In this document: positions 7,372-14,866 of the stretch, piece by piece
How positions within the stretch are numbered: the stretch's first letter is position 1
Layout of the letters: each line of letters opens with the position of its first letter
NCBI GenBank assembly: GCA_036563245.1
Contig: DATCMU010000053.1
Location: forward strand, 62,001 to 126,000
Length of the DNA: 64,000 nt
Source: DATCMU01 sp036563245
Lineage (GTDB): Bacteria > Pseudomonadota > Alphaproteobacteria > Rhizobiales > Devosiaceae
Direction of reading: 5' to 3'
Notes under the pieces: model-generated
What the model was told of the DNA's origin: nothing
Databases searched by the model: none
The model's input: only the letters and a program-made list of their open reading frames with translations
Position numbers and translations under genes: made by a program

Positions 7372-7713
7372 TCAGCCGTCGCCGGCCGCGCCGTCACCCG
7401 TTCCGCCCTTGTCGCCGGCATCGTCGGCTGGTGGCTCCTCGCGCACCACTTCGATGCGGACCTTGGCGAGAACGCCGGCAAGCCCGCCCAGAATGGCAAG
7501 CCAGGGGGCCGTCAGCACCACGACGCCACCGACAACCGCGCCGGCCGTCAGCGGGATGTCGAGCACCACGTCATCATTGCGCGAACGCAGACGCAGCCGG
7601 CGTACATTCCCCTCCGAGATCAGCTTGGTAACCTCGTCGACAAGCTGGTGCCCCGCCACCTCCACCTCTTCGGTGAACGTCTTCCAGCGGCTCTTGTTTT
7701 CGTCATCGTTCAT
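7372..7713 (-). CDS. DUF4342 domain protein
   Basis: The protein has 113 residues. The N-terminal two thirds match the DUF4342 pattern: an acidic/polar start, VAGHQLVDEVTKLISEGNVRR, then a short beta segment and DIPLTAGAVVGGVVVLTAPW, which forms one hydrophobic helix near residues 57-80. The C-terminal tail is low complexity (Asp/Gly/Ala). Function is unknown. In other genomes the domain sits near small membrane proteins, and the same holds here with the downstream gene at 6964. The start at 7713 is divergent from the CDF transporter across a 174-base gap. Confidence 0.75.
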   Translation of the reverse strand: MNDDENKSRWKTFTEEVEVAGHQLVDEVTKLISEGNVRRLRLRSRNDDVVLDIPLTAGAVVGGVVVLTAPWLAILGGLAGVLAKVRIEVVREEPPADDAGDKGGTGDGAAGDG

Positions 7714-7887
7714 GGTTTCACCTCATGTGCCCGGGTCGTGCCGTGCAAGGAAATATCGCACCGTGCCGCCGGCGCCACCTTGACCCAGAGCAATCGCATG
7801 GCCCGACATCTGTCCACGGGCTGGCACAACCCGCCTACAATGGCCAATATGGGTGCCCGGCGATCTGGCACAATGGAGGGACGTTTC

Positions 7888-8850
7888 ATGAATCAGCACG
7901 GCTCAACCCGGGTGATCTATGCCGCGCTGGCGGGAAACGCCCTGATTGCGGTGACCAAGTTCGGCGCTTCGATGGTCAGCGGTTCCTCCGCAATGCTGTC
8001 CGAAGCGATTCACTCGCTGGTGGATACCGGTAATCAGGGTCTACTGCTGTTCGGCCTTCGCCAGTCGAGCCGGCCTGCCGACGACAGGCATCCTTTCGGC
8101 CACGGGCTGGAGCTCTATTTCTGGTCCTTCGTGGTGGCGATCCTGATATTCGGACTGGGCGCCGGCATCTCGTTCTACGAGGGCGTGGTCAAGCTGCTCG
8201 ATCCTCATCCGGTCACCAATTTCGCCATCAACTATGTCGTGCTCGGCCTGGCCTTCGTCTTCGAGGCAGTGCCATGGGGCATAGCTTTCGGCGAATTCAA
8301 CCGAATGAGGGGAAGGACAGGGTTCATCCGGGCGGTCCGGCAATCCAAGGATCCCACGGTCTTCACCGTATTGTTCGAAGATACGGCGGCGCTTCTGGGT
8401 CTGGTCGCCGCAGCGCTGGGCCTCGCTGGCGCGCAGTTCCTCGGGCTCAAATGGGCGGATGCTGCCGCTTCCATGACCATCGGAATCATCCTGGCGCTGA
8501 CCGCAACCTTGCTCGCCATCGAGACCAAGAGCCTTCTCACGGGCGAGGCCGCCGGGCGCGGCGTGGTCGAGGGCGTTCGCCAGATTGCGCTGTCCACGCC
8601 CAATGTCGCGCGGATCAACGAACTCAAGACGGTCCATTTCGGCCCTGAAGACATCCTGCTCAACATCAGCCTCGATCTGCGCGACCACATAGACCTCGAT
8701 GATGTGGAGGACACCGTCAGAACCCTGGAGCGCCGGATACAGCGGCATTTCCCGGCCATCCGTCAGATTTCCATCGAAATCCAGTCCTATGAAGATCACG
8801 CCGCAGCGTTGCGGCGCGTGCGCACGGACGAGAACGAAGCGGAAGCATAA
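7888..8850 (+). CDS. Cation diffusion facilitator (CDF) metal transporter
   Basis: A 320-residue inner-membrane antiporter of the CDF superfamily (ZnT9/YdfM-like subgroup), expected to export divalent metals such as Zn2+ or Mn2+ against protons. The transmembrane site is seen as H42-x3-D46 in EAIHSLVDTG, with HPFGHG at 68-73 and ED at 164-165 in LFEDTAALLG. After about residue 215 comes the cytosolic CDF C-terminal domain, with VHFGPEDILLNI and HFPAIRQISIEIQ. The start at 7888 follows GGAGGG at 7875-7880 with 7-base spacing, so the longer upstream open frame is not used. No metal regulator is adjacent, so specificity is open. Confidence 0.88.
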   Translation: MNQHGSTRVIYAALAGNALIAVTKFGASMVSGSSAMLSEAIHSLVDTGNQGLLLFGLRQSSRPADDRHPFGHGLELYFWSFVVAILIFGLGAGISFYEGVVKLLDPHPVTNFAINYVVLGLAFVFEAVPWGIAFGEFNRMRGRTGFIRAVRQSKDPTVFTVLFEDTAALLGLVAAALGLAGAQFLGLKWADAAASMTIGIILALTATLLAIETKSLLTGEAAGRGVVEGVRQIALSTPNVARINELKTVHFGPEDILLNISLDLRDHIDLDDVEDTVRTLERRIQRHFPAIRQISIEIQSYEDHAAALRRVRTDENEAEA

Positions 8851-9055
8851 GCATATAAGAGATTTGCATGGCGCTGCGTCTGGAAAATGCGGCCAGCAAG
8901 CCCATATAAACGAGATCGGCGCTTGCGTCCGCTCCGTCAGGATTCGGACAAGAGTTGAGAGGCGTCCGCCCTTTTCTTCTACGCCGACTTGCCAGATTCC
9001 GGCTCGTGCCCGCCCGGGCGCCCACAGAGCCGCCAAACACAGGAAATTGCACAAA

Positions 9056-10045
9056 ATGGAATATCGTCGCTTGGGAAAATCGGGCCTTCAGGTCAGTGAG
9101 TTCTCGTTCGGTTCATGGGTCACTTTTGGAAAGCAGGTCGATATCGACGCCGCCGCTTCGATCATGGCGATCGCCTATGACAACGGCGTCAATTTTTTCG
9201 ACAACGCGGAGGGTTACGAGTCCGGCCGCTCCGAGGAAGTCATGGGCGAGGCGCTCAAGAGGCTGGGCTGGAGCCGCGATTCCTACATCGTCTCTTCGAA
9301 GGTGTTCTGGGGCGGCAGCAAGCCCACCCAGCGCGGCCTGAGCCGAAAGCACCTGGTGGATGCCTGCAACAATGCGTTGCGCCGGCTGCAGGTCGACTAC
9401 CTCGACCTCTACTTCTGTCATCGCCCCGACATCGATACCCCGATCGAGGAGACGGTCCGCGCCATGCACGACCTGGTGGCTCAGGGTAAGGTGCTCTACT
9501 GGGGCACTTCGGAATGGTCCGCCCAGCAATTGACCGAGGCATGGGCGGTGGCCTGCGAACTGGGGCTGACGCCTCCCACCATGGAGCAGCCGCAATACAA
9601 CCTGTTCGAGCGCCAGAAGGTGGAAGGCGACTACGCGCCGCTCTACGACCTGATGGGCCTAGGCACCACCATCTGGTCACCCCTCGCCTCGGGCATCCTG
9701 ACTGGCAAGTACAATGACGGCATCCCCGCCGACAGCCGCATGAACCTGCCCGGTTATGAATGGCTGAAGGAGATGCTGCAAAGCGAGACCGGGCAGGATC
9801 GCATCGAGAAAGTGCGCCAGATTGCCAAGCTCGCCGGCGAGATCGGCATGCCGGTTCATCACCTCGCCCTCAACTGGTGCCTGGAGAACCCCAATGTCTC
9901 CACCGTGATCCTGGGCGCATCGCGAGCCAGCCAGCTCGAGGACAACCTTGCGGCGCTCGAGAGCCGGGACAAGGTGACCCCGGACGTGATGGCGCGGCTC
10001 GACGCGATTCTCCAGAACAAGCCGGAAGCGCCCCGCCGCTTCTGA
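9056..10045 (+). CDS. Aldo/keto reductase (voltage-gated K+ channel beta-subunit-like)
   Basis: A 329-residue cytosolic NADPH-dependent oxidoreductase of the AKR superfamily. The catalytic tetrad is visible: D49 and Y54 in FFDNAEGYESG, K82 in VSSKVFWGG, and H122 in LYFCHRPD. The N-terminal RRLGKSGLQVSEFSFG and the C-terminal ILGASRASQLEDNL cofactor segment are typical of the AKR6/Kv-beta-like group, which reduces aldehydes and ketones. The start has an upstream AGGAAA. It is preceded by 205 bases without a gene and followed by a GC-rich hairpin. Its physiological substrate cannot be read from the sequence. Confidence 0.9.
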   Translation: MEYRRLGKSGLQVSEFSFGSWVTFGKQVDIDAAASIMAIAYDNGVNFFDNAEGYESGRSEEVMGEALKRLGWSRDSYIVSSKVFWGGSKPTQRGLSRKHLVDACNNALRRLQVDYLDLYFCHRPDIDTPIEETVRAMHDLVAQGKVLYWGTSEWSAQQLTEAWAVACELGLTPPTMEQPQYNLFERQKVEGDYAPLYDLMGLGTTIWSPLASGILTGKYNDGIPADSRMNLPGYEWLKEMLQSETGQDRIEKVRQIAKLAGEIGMPVHHLALNWCLENPNVSTVILGASRASQLEDNLAALESRDKVTPDVMARLDAILQNKPEAPRRF

Positions 10046-10055
10046 ACGACGATTC

Positions 10056-10084
10056 GGCCGGGGCGGCAGCGCACTGCCCCGGCC
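10056..10084 (+). terminator. GC-rich hairpin after the aldo/keto reductase
   Basis: GGCCGGGG (10056-10063) pairs with CCCCGGCC (10077-10084), with an inner GCAG/CTGC pairing. It starts 10 bases after the stop codon. There is no U tract, so it may be a transcript-end stabiliser rather than an intrinsic terminator. Confidence 0.5.
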
Positions 10085-10147
10085 AGGCCCCGCATGCCAA
10101 AGCGCTAACCAAGTCGGGGAGAAAACGTCCCACTCCGACGCTGGCAC

Positions 10148-10176
10148 TTGCGCAAGATATTGGCTTGCAATAGATA
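10148..10176 (+). promoter_or_regulatory. Probable promoter of tRNA-Cys
   Basis: TTGCGC at 10148-10153 and TAGATA at 10171-10176 are spaced by 17 bases and end 12 bases before the tRNA. The same -35 element recurs upstream of tRNA-Glu. Confidence 0.5.
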
Positions 10177-10188
10177 CCGGCTTCGAGG

Positions 10189-10262
10189 GGCCACGTGGCG
10201 GAGTGGTTACGCAGCGGATTGCAAATCCGTGTACTCCGGTTCGATTCCGGACGTGGCCTCCA
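10189..10262 (+). tRNA. tRNA-Cys (GCA anticodon)
   Basis: A full cloverleaf is visible. The acceptor is GGCCACG pairing with CGTGGCC, the anticodon stem AGCGGAT-GCA-AATCC region carries GCA, and the T-arm is CCGGTTCGATTCCGG. The 3' CCA is encoded (10260-10262). Confidence 0.95.
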
Positions 10263-10286
10263 ATTTCCACGCTCGGGAGCAAGACC

Positions 10287-10931
10287 TTGTCGCAAGGGGA
10301 CGTGATCGGTTTGATCCTCTCCGGCGGGCAGGCGACAAGGCTCGGCAATGTGCGCAAGGCGACCCTGTTCGTCGGCGGCCGACGTCTGCTCGATCGGGTG
10401 ACTGAAAGCCTCGAACCCCAGGTATGCCGCATTCTGCTCGCGAGCGGGCAGCACGACCCGAAACTCTTTACGGGACAGGACACGGTCGAGGCGATCCCGG
10501 ACGGTATTTTTCACGGCCACGGCCCGATCAGCGGGATTGCGGCGGCGGTTTCCGCTCTTCATGAGCGAGGCGAATCGGCGGAATTCCTTCTCACAGTCGC
10601 TGCCGATACGCCTTTCTTCCCGACCGATTTCGTTCGCCGCGCATGCGCGCTGCTCGAGGCTCACGGCCACCAGGCAGCAGTCGGCGCCTATCGGGGCCAG
10701 GTTTATCCCACGAACGCGCTATGGCGGCTTTCGGCCCTGCAGACCTTGCCGACAGCGCTGCAGGCGGGCACGCTCATGCCAGGCATCAAGGCGCTGCTGA
10801 GATCCACGGACCACGTTCTCGTGGATTATTCGGACATCGCCCACGACCCCTTCTCCAATGTAAACACCCTCACTGACCTGCTGGAATTGAACCGCCGCGC
10901 GGGCGCGCCCTCTGCCGGTACACCGCTGTGA
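10287..10931 (+). CDS. mobA: Molybdenum cofactor guanylyltransferase-like nucleotidyltransferase
   Basis: A 214-residue cytosolic protein with a Rossmann-type nucleotidyltransferase fold. It has the N-terminal LSGGQATRLG loop (residues 11-20), lysine at 24 and a metal-binding aspartate in AADTPFF at about 107, followed by FSNVNTLTDL near the end, as in MobA. MobA attaches GMP to molybdopterin to make bis-MGD. The start is the TTG at 10287, preceded by GGGAG seven bases upstream. A GTG at 10302 has its purine run too close. It begins 24 bases after tRNA-Cys and may be read through from the tRNA promoter. A more general sugar-nucleotide transferase role is not excluded. Confidence 0.72.
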   Translation: MSQGDVIGLILSGGQATRLGNVRKATLFVGGRRLLDRVTESLEPQVCRILLASGQHDPKLFTGQDTVEAIPDGIFHGHGPISGIAAAVSALHERGESAEFLLTVAADTPFFPTDFVRRACALLEAHGHQAAVGAYRGQVYPTNALWRLSALQTLPTALQAGTLMPGIKALLRSTDHVLVDYSDIAHDPFSNVNTLTDLLELNRRAGAPSAGTPL

Positions 10932-10985
10932 TTGCGACGCATTTGCTTGCCTGTCCGATACCAACAGGAAAGCGTGATTCAGGGC

Positions 10986-11013
10986 TTGGCAAAGGCCGAC
11001 AAAAAAGTTACAT
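10986..11013 (+). promoter_or_regulatory. Probable promoter of tRNA-Asn
   Basis: TTGGCA (10986-10991) and TTACAT (11008-11013) are separated by 16 bases and lie 33 bases before the tRNA. Confidence 0.45.
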
Positions 11014-11046
11014 GGAGCCCGCCTTCATCGAGGCACGCCTTGGTGA

Positions 11047-11122
11047 TCCCCGGTAGCTCAGTTGGTAGAGCAAGCGGCTGTTAACCGCTGGGTCGCTGGT
11101 TCGAGTCCGGCCCGGGGAGCCA
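11047..11122 (+). tRNA. tRNA-Asn (GTT anticodon)
   Basis: The acceptor TCCCCGG pairs with CCGGGGA. The D-arm is GCTCAGTTGGTAGAGC, the anticodon loop CTGTTAA carries GTT, and the T-arm is GCTGGTTCGAGTCCGGC. CCA is encoded at 11120-11122. Confidence 0.95.
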
Positions 11123-11265
11123 AGTCTCCTGATCCCAAGTCAGCCCAGAGAACATGTCGGCGCGCGACTGTGGCAGTCAGCGCGCGAGGGCGTTTTTGCC
11201 CGGTAAAATCGCACCAGAGCGCCCGATAAGGGCCCCTCAAGTTTTCCATGCCCGCCAAAAACGTG

Positions 11266-11280
11266 TTAAGTATTTCTTAG
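11266..11280 (+). promoter_or_regulatory. CtrA-like box upstream of secreted paralogue 1
   Basis: TTAA-GTATTTC-TTAG fits the CtrA consensus TTAA-N7-TTAA at 7 of 8 positions. It lies 46 bases before the start codon. Related sites precede the other two paralogues. Confidence 0.4.
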
Positions 11281-11325
11281 GTAACTCAATTGGCGCTGGA
11301 CACATTTCAAAGGGGAGGCCTTCAC

Positions 11326-11640
11326 ATGATCGCAAACAAACATGGCGTTGCGCGGTTAACCGCTGGAGTGGCGTTGGCGATGGGCATGGCTTTCGCGGCC
11401 CCACCGGCCAACGCAGAGCCTTTGCCGCACAATTTCCTGCAACTCAAGCTCCACTACCTGCAATGCTTCGGATTGATGTTCAGCAATCCCGCACAACACG
11501 ATGCGGAATGCGGAACTGGCGCACCCTCCAGCTTTGGCCAGAATGACGGTGACACGGCGGGCCCGGGCGGCGGCGGATATGAGTGTCGTCCATATCAGGG
11601 CGGTAACCAGATCCAATCACAGGATATCTGCCTCGATTAA
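11326..11640 (+). CDS. Small secreted cysteine-containing protein, paralogue 1 of a tandem triplet
   Basis: A 104-residue precursor. A Sec signal peptide (residues 1-30, ending ANA) is followed by a 74-residue mature part beginning EPLPH. Mature cysteines lie at 17 and 32, as in the two neighbouring paralogues, with two more in YEC and DIC near the C-terminus. The motif NDGDTAGPG, Asp/Gly-rich and possibly a turn or metal loop, is conserved. This copy is the most divergent: its FGLMFSNPAQHDAEC corresponds to CASHNLSDP-KYK-EC in the others. The start follows AGGGGAGG (11311-11318) with good spacing. I recognise no family; a periplasmic or extracellular disulfide-stabilised peptide is the most that can be said. 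Confidence 0.75.
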   Translation: MIANKHGVARLTAGVALAMGMAFAAPPANAEPLPHNFLQLKLHYLQCFGLMFSNPAQHDAECGTGAPSSFGQNDGDTAGPGGGGYECRPYQGGNQIQSQDICLD

Positions 11641-11793
11641 GTGATTTCGACCAGCGGAGCTGAGCCGCGCGGGGTCGCGCCAACGGCGCGGCACCACGTG
11701 GCGCCGTAGTCTATTACGGTCGAAACAGGAATGTACTGCCTGGTCCGCGCGCAAATTGGGGTTGAAATAAAACTCTATTGCCGCGTCCTGCGG

Positions 11794-11808
11794 TTAGTGA
11801 TTTGATAA
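11794..11808 (+). promoter_or_regulatory. CtrA-like box upstream of secreted paralogue 2
   Basis: TTAG-TGATTTG-ATAA matches TTAA-N7-TTAA at 6 of 8 positions and shares the TGATTT spacer with the site before paralogue 3. It lies 73 bases before the start codon, almost the same distance as in paralogue 3. A small dyad, ATAAC-GTT-GTTAT, overlaps its right half (11805-11817). Confidence 0.35.
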
Positions 11809-11881
11809 CGTTGTTATGGGCCGCGACGAAGAAATCGACCGGCAACCATGGCAGTGATGCGTCATACTTGGAGAAAATACC

Positions 11882-12220
11882 ATGACTGCCCACTCTCTCC
11901 CCCTCAAGTCGAATTCACGCCGCGCGTTTGCTGTGTTTATTGGCACCGGACTTGCGCTGGCGATGGCTTTTGCCAGCGTTCCCGCCGCGCAAGCCGAACC
12001 GATTCCTCACAGCTTTTTCGGCGCAATGAGTCACTATCTGTACTGCGCCTCGCACAACCTCTCCGATCCTGCCAAGTACAAGGAAGAGTGCGGCTACCCC
12101 GGCCCCGGCCCAGCGATCGGACCGAATGACGGCGACACGGCCGGCCCCGGTTCCGCAGGGTGCTACTTCTATCAGACGGAAAACGTCCGGTTCCAGGAAA
12201 AGTGCTACATCGGGGATTAA
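11882..12220 (+). CDS. Small secreted cysteine-containing protein, paralogue 2 of a tandem triplet
   Basis: A 112-residue precursor with a long signal peptide (about 38 residues, ending AQA) and a 74-residue mature part starting EPIPHSFFGAMSHYLYC. The conserved core has Cys17 and Cys32 (spacing 14), GYPGPGPAIG, then NDGDTAGPG. Two further cysteines (GCYFY and EKCYIG) make four, enough for two disulfides. It is nearly identical to paralogue 3 from EPIPH to NDGDTAGPG. The start is supported by GGAG 8 bases upstream. A strong terminator follows, so each copy seems to be transcribed separately. Function is unknown. Confidence 0.78.
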   Translation: MTAHSLPLKSNSRRAFAVFIGTGLALAMAFASVPAAQAEPIPHSFFGAMSHYLYCASHNLSDPAKYKEECGYPGPGPAIGPNDGDTAGPGSAGCYFYQTENVRFQEKCYIGD

Positions 12221-12249
12221 GCGGCCACCGATGCCGAGCCTATTCAGAG

Positions 12250-12280
12250 ACCGGCCGGGCGGTTGCCCGACCGGTTTTTT
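12250..12280 (+). terminator. Rho-independent terminator after secreted paralogue 2
   Basis: The stem ACCGGcCGGGC (12250-12260) pairs with GCCCGaCCGGT (12265-12275), and a run of T ends at 12280. Confidence 0.85.
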
Positions 12281-12379
12281 CTTGTCGCGTTATCCATTCC
12301 TCGGCCTCGACGGTCAGGCCGGCCAACTTGCAGCCGCGCATTTACCAATGTCGTGGACAAGTATTGCGGTACTGTCTAG

Positions 12380-12394
12380 TTAATGATTTCCTAA
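12380..12394 (+). promoter_or_regulatory. CtrA-like box upstream of secreted paralogue 3
   Basis: TTAA-TGATTTC-CTAA matches TTAA-N7-TTAA at 7 of 8 positions and lies 72 bases before the start codon. Downstream, GCAACCATGGC also recurs between this leader and that of paralogue 2, so the duplication included upstream DNA. Confidence 0.4.
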
Positions 12395-12466
12395 TATGGC
12401 GTCGGGCCACGACGCCCTATCAAAATGCAACCATGGCGGGCGGCGCGCCTTACATGGAGTAATACG

Positions 12467-12787
12467 ATGGCTCTGTTGAATGGAGACTATCGGCTTCGGT
12501 CACGAACAATACTGGCTTCCCTCTCCGCTGCTGGCCTCGCATTTGCGATGGTCGCTTCGTCGTCGTCTGTTGCGCAAGCCGAGCCAATCCCGCACAGCAT
12601 TTTCGGCGCGATGAGTCACTATCTCTACTGCGCATCGCACAACCTGAGCGACCCGCAGAAGTACAAGGACGAATGCGGCTACCCAGGCCCCGGTCCAGCA
12701 ATCGGCCAGAATGACGGCGATACCGCTGGGCCCGGCAGCGCATGCCGTGGCTGCGAGTGCTACTACAAGGGTGGGCAGGATTCCTGA
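12467..12787 (+). CDS. Small secreted cysteine-containing protein, paralogue 3 of a tandem triplet
   Basis: A 106-residue precursor: a signal peptide of about 38 residues (ending AQA), then a 68-residue mature chain starting EPIPHSIFGAMSHYLYC. It shares Cys17, Cys32, GYPGPGPAIG and NDGDTAGPG with paralogue 2, but its C-terminus differs. There a cluster, ACRGCECYYKGG, gives five cysteines in all, so one may be unpaired or the protein may dimerise. The start at 12467 has GGAG at 12455-12458. The C-terminal divergence after a conserved core suggests a variable functional tail. I recognise no family, and there is no cognate exporter or modification gene nearby. Confidence 0.78.
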   Translation: MALLNGDYRLRSRTILASLSAAGLAFAMVASSSSVAQAEPIPHSIFGAMSHYLYCASHNLSDPQKYKDECGYPGPGPAIGQNDGDTAGPGSACRGCECYYKGGQDS

Positions 12788-12922
12788 CCAACCACCGCGT
12801 CGCCGCGTTGCGCCGCGATCCACTCAACTCGGCCGGCACCTCAGGGCGCCGGCCGGTCATCGCCTGTGGCTGTCCTTTTCGACAGCCTCAATTTACGGGA
12901 CGCTGGCCCAGGTCGGGCATCT

Positions 12923-14818
12923 CTACCCGAACAGTTTCACATGCACCTCATCGGCCAGTTCGGCCGGAGTGGCCTCGGCGCCATGCAGCACGATATCCGC
13001 ATTCTCCGGCGGCTCGAAAGGCGATGAGATACCGGTGAAGTTCTCTATCTCGCCGCGCCGCGCACGCGCATAGAGCCCCTTGGGGTCCCGCGCTTCGCAG
13101 ATCTCGAGCGGCGTGTCAACATAGGCTTCCATGAAAGGTATGTCGCCGGCGATCTCGCGCGCCAACCGCCGCTCGTTGCGGAACGGCGAAATGAACGACA
13201 CCAGGACGATCAGACCTGCATCGGCCATGAGACGCGCGACTTCAGCCACCCTGCGTATGTTCTCGATCCGGTCGGCTTCGGTGAAGCCCAGATCCTTGTT
13301 CAGCCCGTGCCGGACATTGTCGCCATCCAGGATATAAACGTGCTTGCCCTCGGCGGTCAGGCGCTTCTCCACCAGGTTGGCGACCGTGGATTTGCCCGAT
13401 CCGGACAGGCCGGTAAACCAGACAATGCTCGCCTGCTGGCCTTTCATGCGCGCCCGCACCTCGCGGTTCACATCGAAGCTCTGATAACTCAGGTTCTGCG
13501 CACGCCTCAGCCCGAAATCGATGACCCCGGCACCCAATGTGGTATTCCCGATGCGGTCGATCAGGATGAAGCCGCCTGACAGTCGATTGGTGCCGTAGCT
13601 GTCGAACGAAATCGGCTTGTCGGTCGCAATGGTCACGGTACCGACTTCGTTGAGTTCGAGATCCTTTGCAGCACTCTTTTCCAGCGTATTGACATTGGTG
13701 CGATGCTTGAGCGCGGTGATCGTGGCCGGCACCGTTTGCGCCCCGATCTTGAGGAGGTATGAGCGTCCGGGAAATGCCGGCTCCTCGGCCATCCATATCA
13801 ACCGGGCCTGAAACTGGTTGGAGAACTCCGGCGTTTCCCCGGGATGGCAAAGCACGTCGCCGCGAGACACGTCGATTTCGCGATCAAGAACCAGCGTCAC
13901 CGCCTGCCCGGCCACAGCTTCCTCGCTATCGCCGTCCATGGTGACGATACGCTCGATTTTCGCGGGCTTGCGCGATGCCGCCACCAGCACCTCATCGCCG
14001 ACGCCGAGTTTTCCAGAGGAAAGCGTGCCGGAAAAACCCCGGAAATCGTGGTTGGCCCGATTCACCCATTGCACCGGGAACCGCATGGGGCGATTGATCC
14101 GATCCTCGGATATGTCGATCGTCTCGAGATAGGGGACGAGCTGCGAACCCTGATACCAGGGGGTGTTTTCACTCGCGGTGACGATGTTGTCACCCTCGAG
14201 CGCGGAAACCGGTATCGCAGCCAGCGTATCGAAACCGAGACGCTCCGCGAAAGCGCGATATTCACTCTCGATTTCATCGAATACCTTCTGGTCGTACCCA
14301 ACGAGATCGATCTTGTTCACGACCAGAACAACATGGCGCACGCCGATCAGCGACAGAATGAAGCTGTGCCGGCGCGTCTGCGTGAGAACGCCCTTGCGTG
14401 CATCCACCAGGACTACGGCGAGATCGGCGTTCGACGCGCCAGTTGCCATGTTGCGGGTATACTGCTCGTGGCCAGGCGTGTCGGCGACAATGAACTTGCG
14501 TTTGTCGGTCGAAAAGAACCGGTAGGCGACATCGATCGTGATGCCCTGCTCCCGCTCCGCGGCCAGTCCGTCGACCAGCAACGAGAAGTCGATCCCGTCG
14601 CCCCCGACGTGGCGGTTGCGGCTCTCATTCTTCAGGCTCGCCAATTGATCGTCGAGGATCAGCTGACTGTCATAGAGAAGGCGACCGATCAGGGTAGACT
14701 TGCCGTCATCCACACTGCCGCAGGTGAGAAACCGCAGGAGGCTCTTGCCAGTCTGCTGCGCCAGCCACTGGTCCAGATCGGTATCGGCGGTCTTGGTGCG
14801 TTCAATTGTGTCATGCAT
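12923..14818 (-). CDS. cysNC: Bifunctional sulfate adenylyltransferase GTPase subunit / APS kinase
   Basis: A 631-residue CysN-CysC fusion. The N-terminal EF-Tu-like GTPase has G1 GSVDDGKST (34-42), G3 DTPGHEQ (113-119) and NKID (168-171), followed by beta-barrel domains. The C-terminal APS kinase starts near residue 470 with the P-loop GLSGSGKST and includes DGDNVRHGLN and DPKGLYARAR. With CysD it activates sulfate to APS and phosphorylates it to PAPS in assimilatory sulfur metabolism. It lies 48 bases downstream of cysD on the same strand, forming a cysD-cysNC operon. The fusion is common in rhizobia (NodPQ-like); nothing here indicates a nodulation role. Confidence 0.96.
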   Translation of the reverse strand: MHDTIERTKTADTDLDQWLAQQTGKSLLRFLTCGSVDDGKSTLIGRLLYDSQLILDDQLASLKNESRNRHVGGDGIDFSLLVDGLAAEREQGITIDVAYRFFSTDKRKFIVADTPGHEQYTRNMATGASNADLAVVLVDARKGVLTQTRRHSFILSLIGVRHVVLVVNKIDLVGYDQKVFDEIESEYRAFAERLGFDTLAAIPVSALEGDNIVTASENTPWYQGSQLVPYLETIDISEDRINRPMRFPVQWVNRANHDFRGFSGTLSSGKLGVGDEVLVAASRKPAKIERIVTMDGDSEEAVAGQAVTLVLDREIDVSRGDVLCHPGETPEFSNQFQARLIWMAEEPAFPGRSYLLKIGAQTVPATITALKHRTNVNTLEKSAAKDLELNEVGTVTIATDKPISFDSYGTNRLSGGFILIDRIGNTTLGAGVIDFGLRRAQNLSYQSFDVNREVRARMKGQQASIVWFTGLSGSGKSTVANLVEKRLTAEGKHVYILDGDNVRHGLNKDLGFTEADRIENIRRVAEVARLMADAGLIVLVSFISPFRNERRLAREIAGDIPFMEAYVDTPLEICEARDPKGLYARARRGEIENFTGISSPFEPPENADIVLHGAEATPAELADEVHVKLFG

Positions 14819-14866
14819 GTCTTGAGGCTCTCAAAGGGCATTCGTTCTGAAGGCGGGACAGGCCGA

